Source of the DNA: Planctomycetota bacterium
GTDB lineage: Bacteria; Planctomycetota; Phycisphaerae; UBA1845; PWPN01
Length of the DNA: 6,552 nucleotides
Assembly (NCBI GenBank): GCA_016209665.1
Contig: JACQVT010000007.1
Coordinates: forward strand, 1 to 6,552
Direction: 5' to 3'
Shown: positions 6,232-6,552 of the stretch, piece after piece
How positions within the stretch are numbered: the stretch's first letter is position 1
How the letters are laid out: every line of letters begins with the position of its first letter
The notes under the pieces: generated by a model
What the model was told of the DNA's origin: nothing
The model's database searches: none
What the model saw: the letters and a program-made list of their open reading frames with translations, nothing else
Program-made: the position numbers and the translations under genes

Positions 6232-6510
6232 GCCAAAGTAGTGTACAGTGACCAGCTTGGCCACTTTATTATACCCCAACCACGCCCAGATTGCCTTGAC
6301 CGAGGTACCATCCGGAAGGAGTTCCTCGACCTCCACGGCCGGATTAGGGCTATCGTGAGGCCTTTCGCGAATGAGGACGGCGTCGGCGAGCCCCGCCACT
6401 ACCTGCCAGTCCGGAATGCCGCGATCATCCAACTGATTGGCCGCGTGAATCCCAATCAGATAACGATCGGCCCTGACCGCGTCTTGGATCATGTCGAAGA
6501 TCGCTGGCAT
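6226..6510 (-). CDS. DUF4258 domain protein, toxin-like
   Basis: This 94-residue protein fits the DUF4258 layout: a short N-terminal helix, then IHAANQLDDRGIPDWQV (residues 21-37), where the family shows an H-A-x-x-x-L-x-x-R-G-I pattern (His22, Arg30, Gly31, Ile32), a valine-rich segment leading to RERPHDSPNPAVEVEE, and a closing strand pair ending KLVTVHYF. DUF4258 proteins are small and frequently paired with a short partner gene; they are viewed as RelE/BrnT-like toxin candidates. Here the partner is an unusual 74-residue protein downstream, not an obvious DNA-binding antitoxin. The ATG at 6510 has a GGGGAG site about 9 nt upstream; Met7 is an alternative start. GC in the C-terminal part is about 52%, below the neighbourhood. 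The family call is good; toxin activity is inferred. Its promoter would lie at or beyond the right edge of the window. Confidence 0.8.
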   Translation of the reverse strand: MPAIFDMIQDAVRADRYLIGIHAANQLDDRGIPDWQVVAGLADAVLIRERPHDSPNPAVEVEELLPDGTSVKAIWAWLGYNKVAKLVTVHYFGR

Positions 6511-6552
6511 AGGAACGACTCCCCTACCGTGGCCGGGTGGCCCAGGCGACGG

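Noticed and set aside
6129..6311. A 60-codon minus-strand frame overlapping both small genes
   Set aside because: It is out of frame with two tightly coupled genes that have good starts and ribosome binding sites, and it matches no family.

Overview
The window looks like a high-GC bacterial chromosome, most likely from the Planctomycetota (inference). The main clues are a futalosine-pathway menaquinone gene (mqnC), a PurA with an atypical GGGNAGHT loop and EGANG motif that I associate with planctomycetes, an UppS with an RTAGEMRISN motif, and a short palindrome between purA and uppS that resembles repeats common in planctomycete intergenic DNA. No species can be named from the sequence alone.

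Layout, left to right. Positions 1-945 hold the 3' part of mqnC, entering from the left edge just before its radical-SAM cysteine motif. Positions 1006-1597 hold a compact two-gene cassette with its own extended -10 promoter and a strong Shine-Dalgarno site: a DUF433 antitoxin-like protein followed 4 nt later by a DUF5615 PIN-like toxin candidate. A 239-nt non-coding stretch (1598-1836) contains overlapping hairpins and a candidate promoter for the next genes. Three plus-strand metabolic genes follow: purA (1837-3135, AMP synthesis), uppS (3235-4002, undecaprenyl carrier lipid synthesis) and a manganese/iron transporter of the Nramp family fused to a C-terminal universal stress protein domain (4051-5991). 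On the minus strand, meeting the transporter gene tail to tail with 6 nt between stop codons, lies a second small cassette (6510 down to 5998): a DUF4258 protein followed 3 nt later by a 74-residue protein of unknown family.

The conserved genes do not form one obvious pathway. purA, uppS and the transporter may be co-transcribed, since they share a strand and are separated by 99 and 48 nt, but both gaps could also hold promoters. The two small cassettes show visibly lower GC in the stretches I counted (about 52-55% against about 77% in a sampled mqnC stretch). This fits horizontally acquired toxin-antitoxin-like modules inserted beside housekeeping genes. No rRNA, tRNA, CRISPR array, transposase or phage gene is seen. 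The least routine items are the Nramp-Usp fusion with an apparent 12th membrane segment, the nucleotide-site substitutions in PurA, the palindromic repeat, and the DUF4258 plus 74-residue pair.
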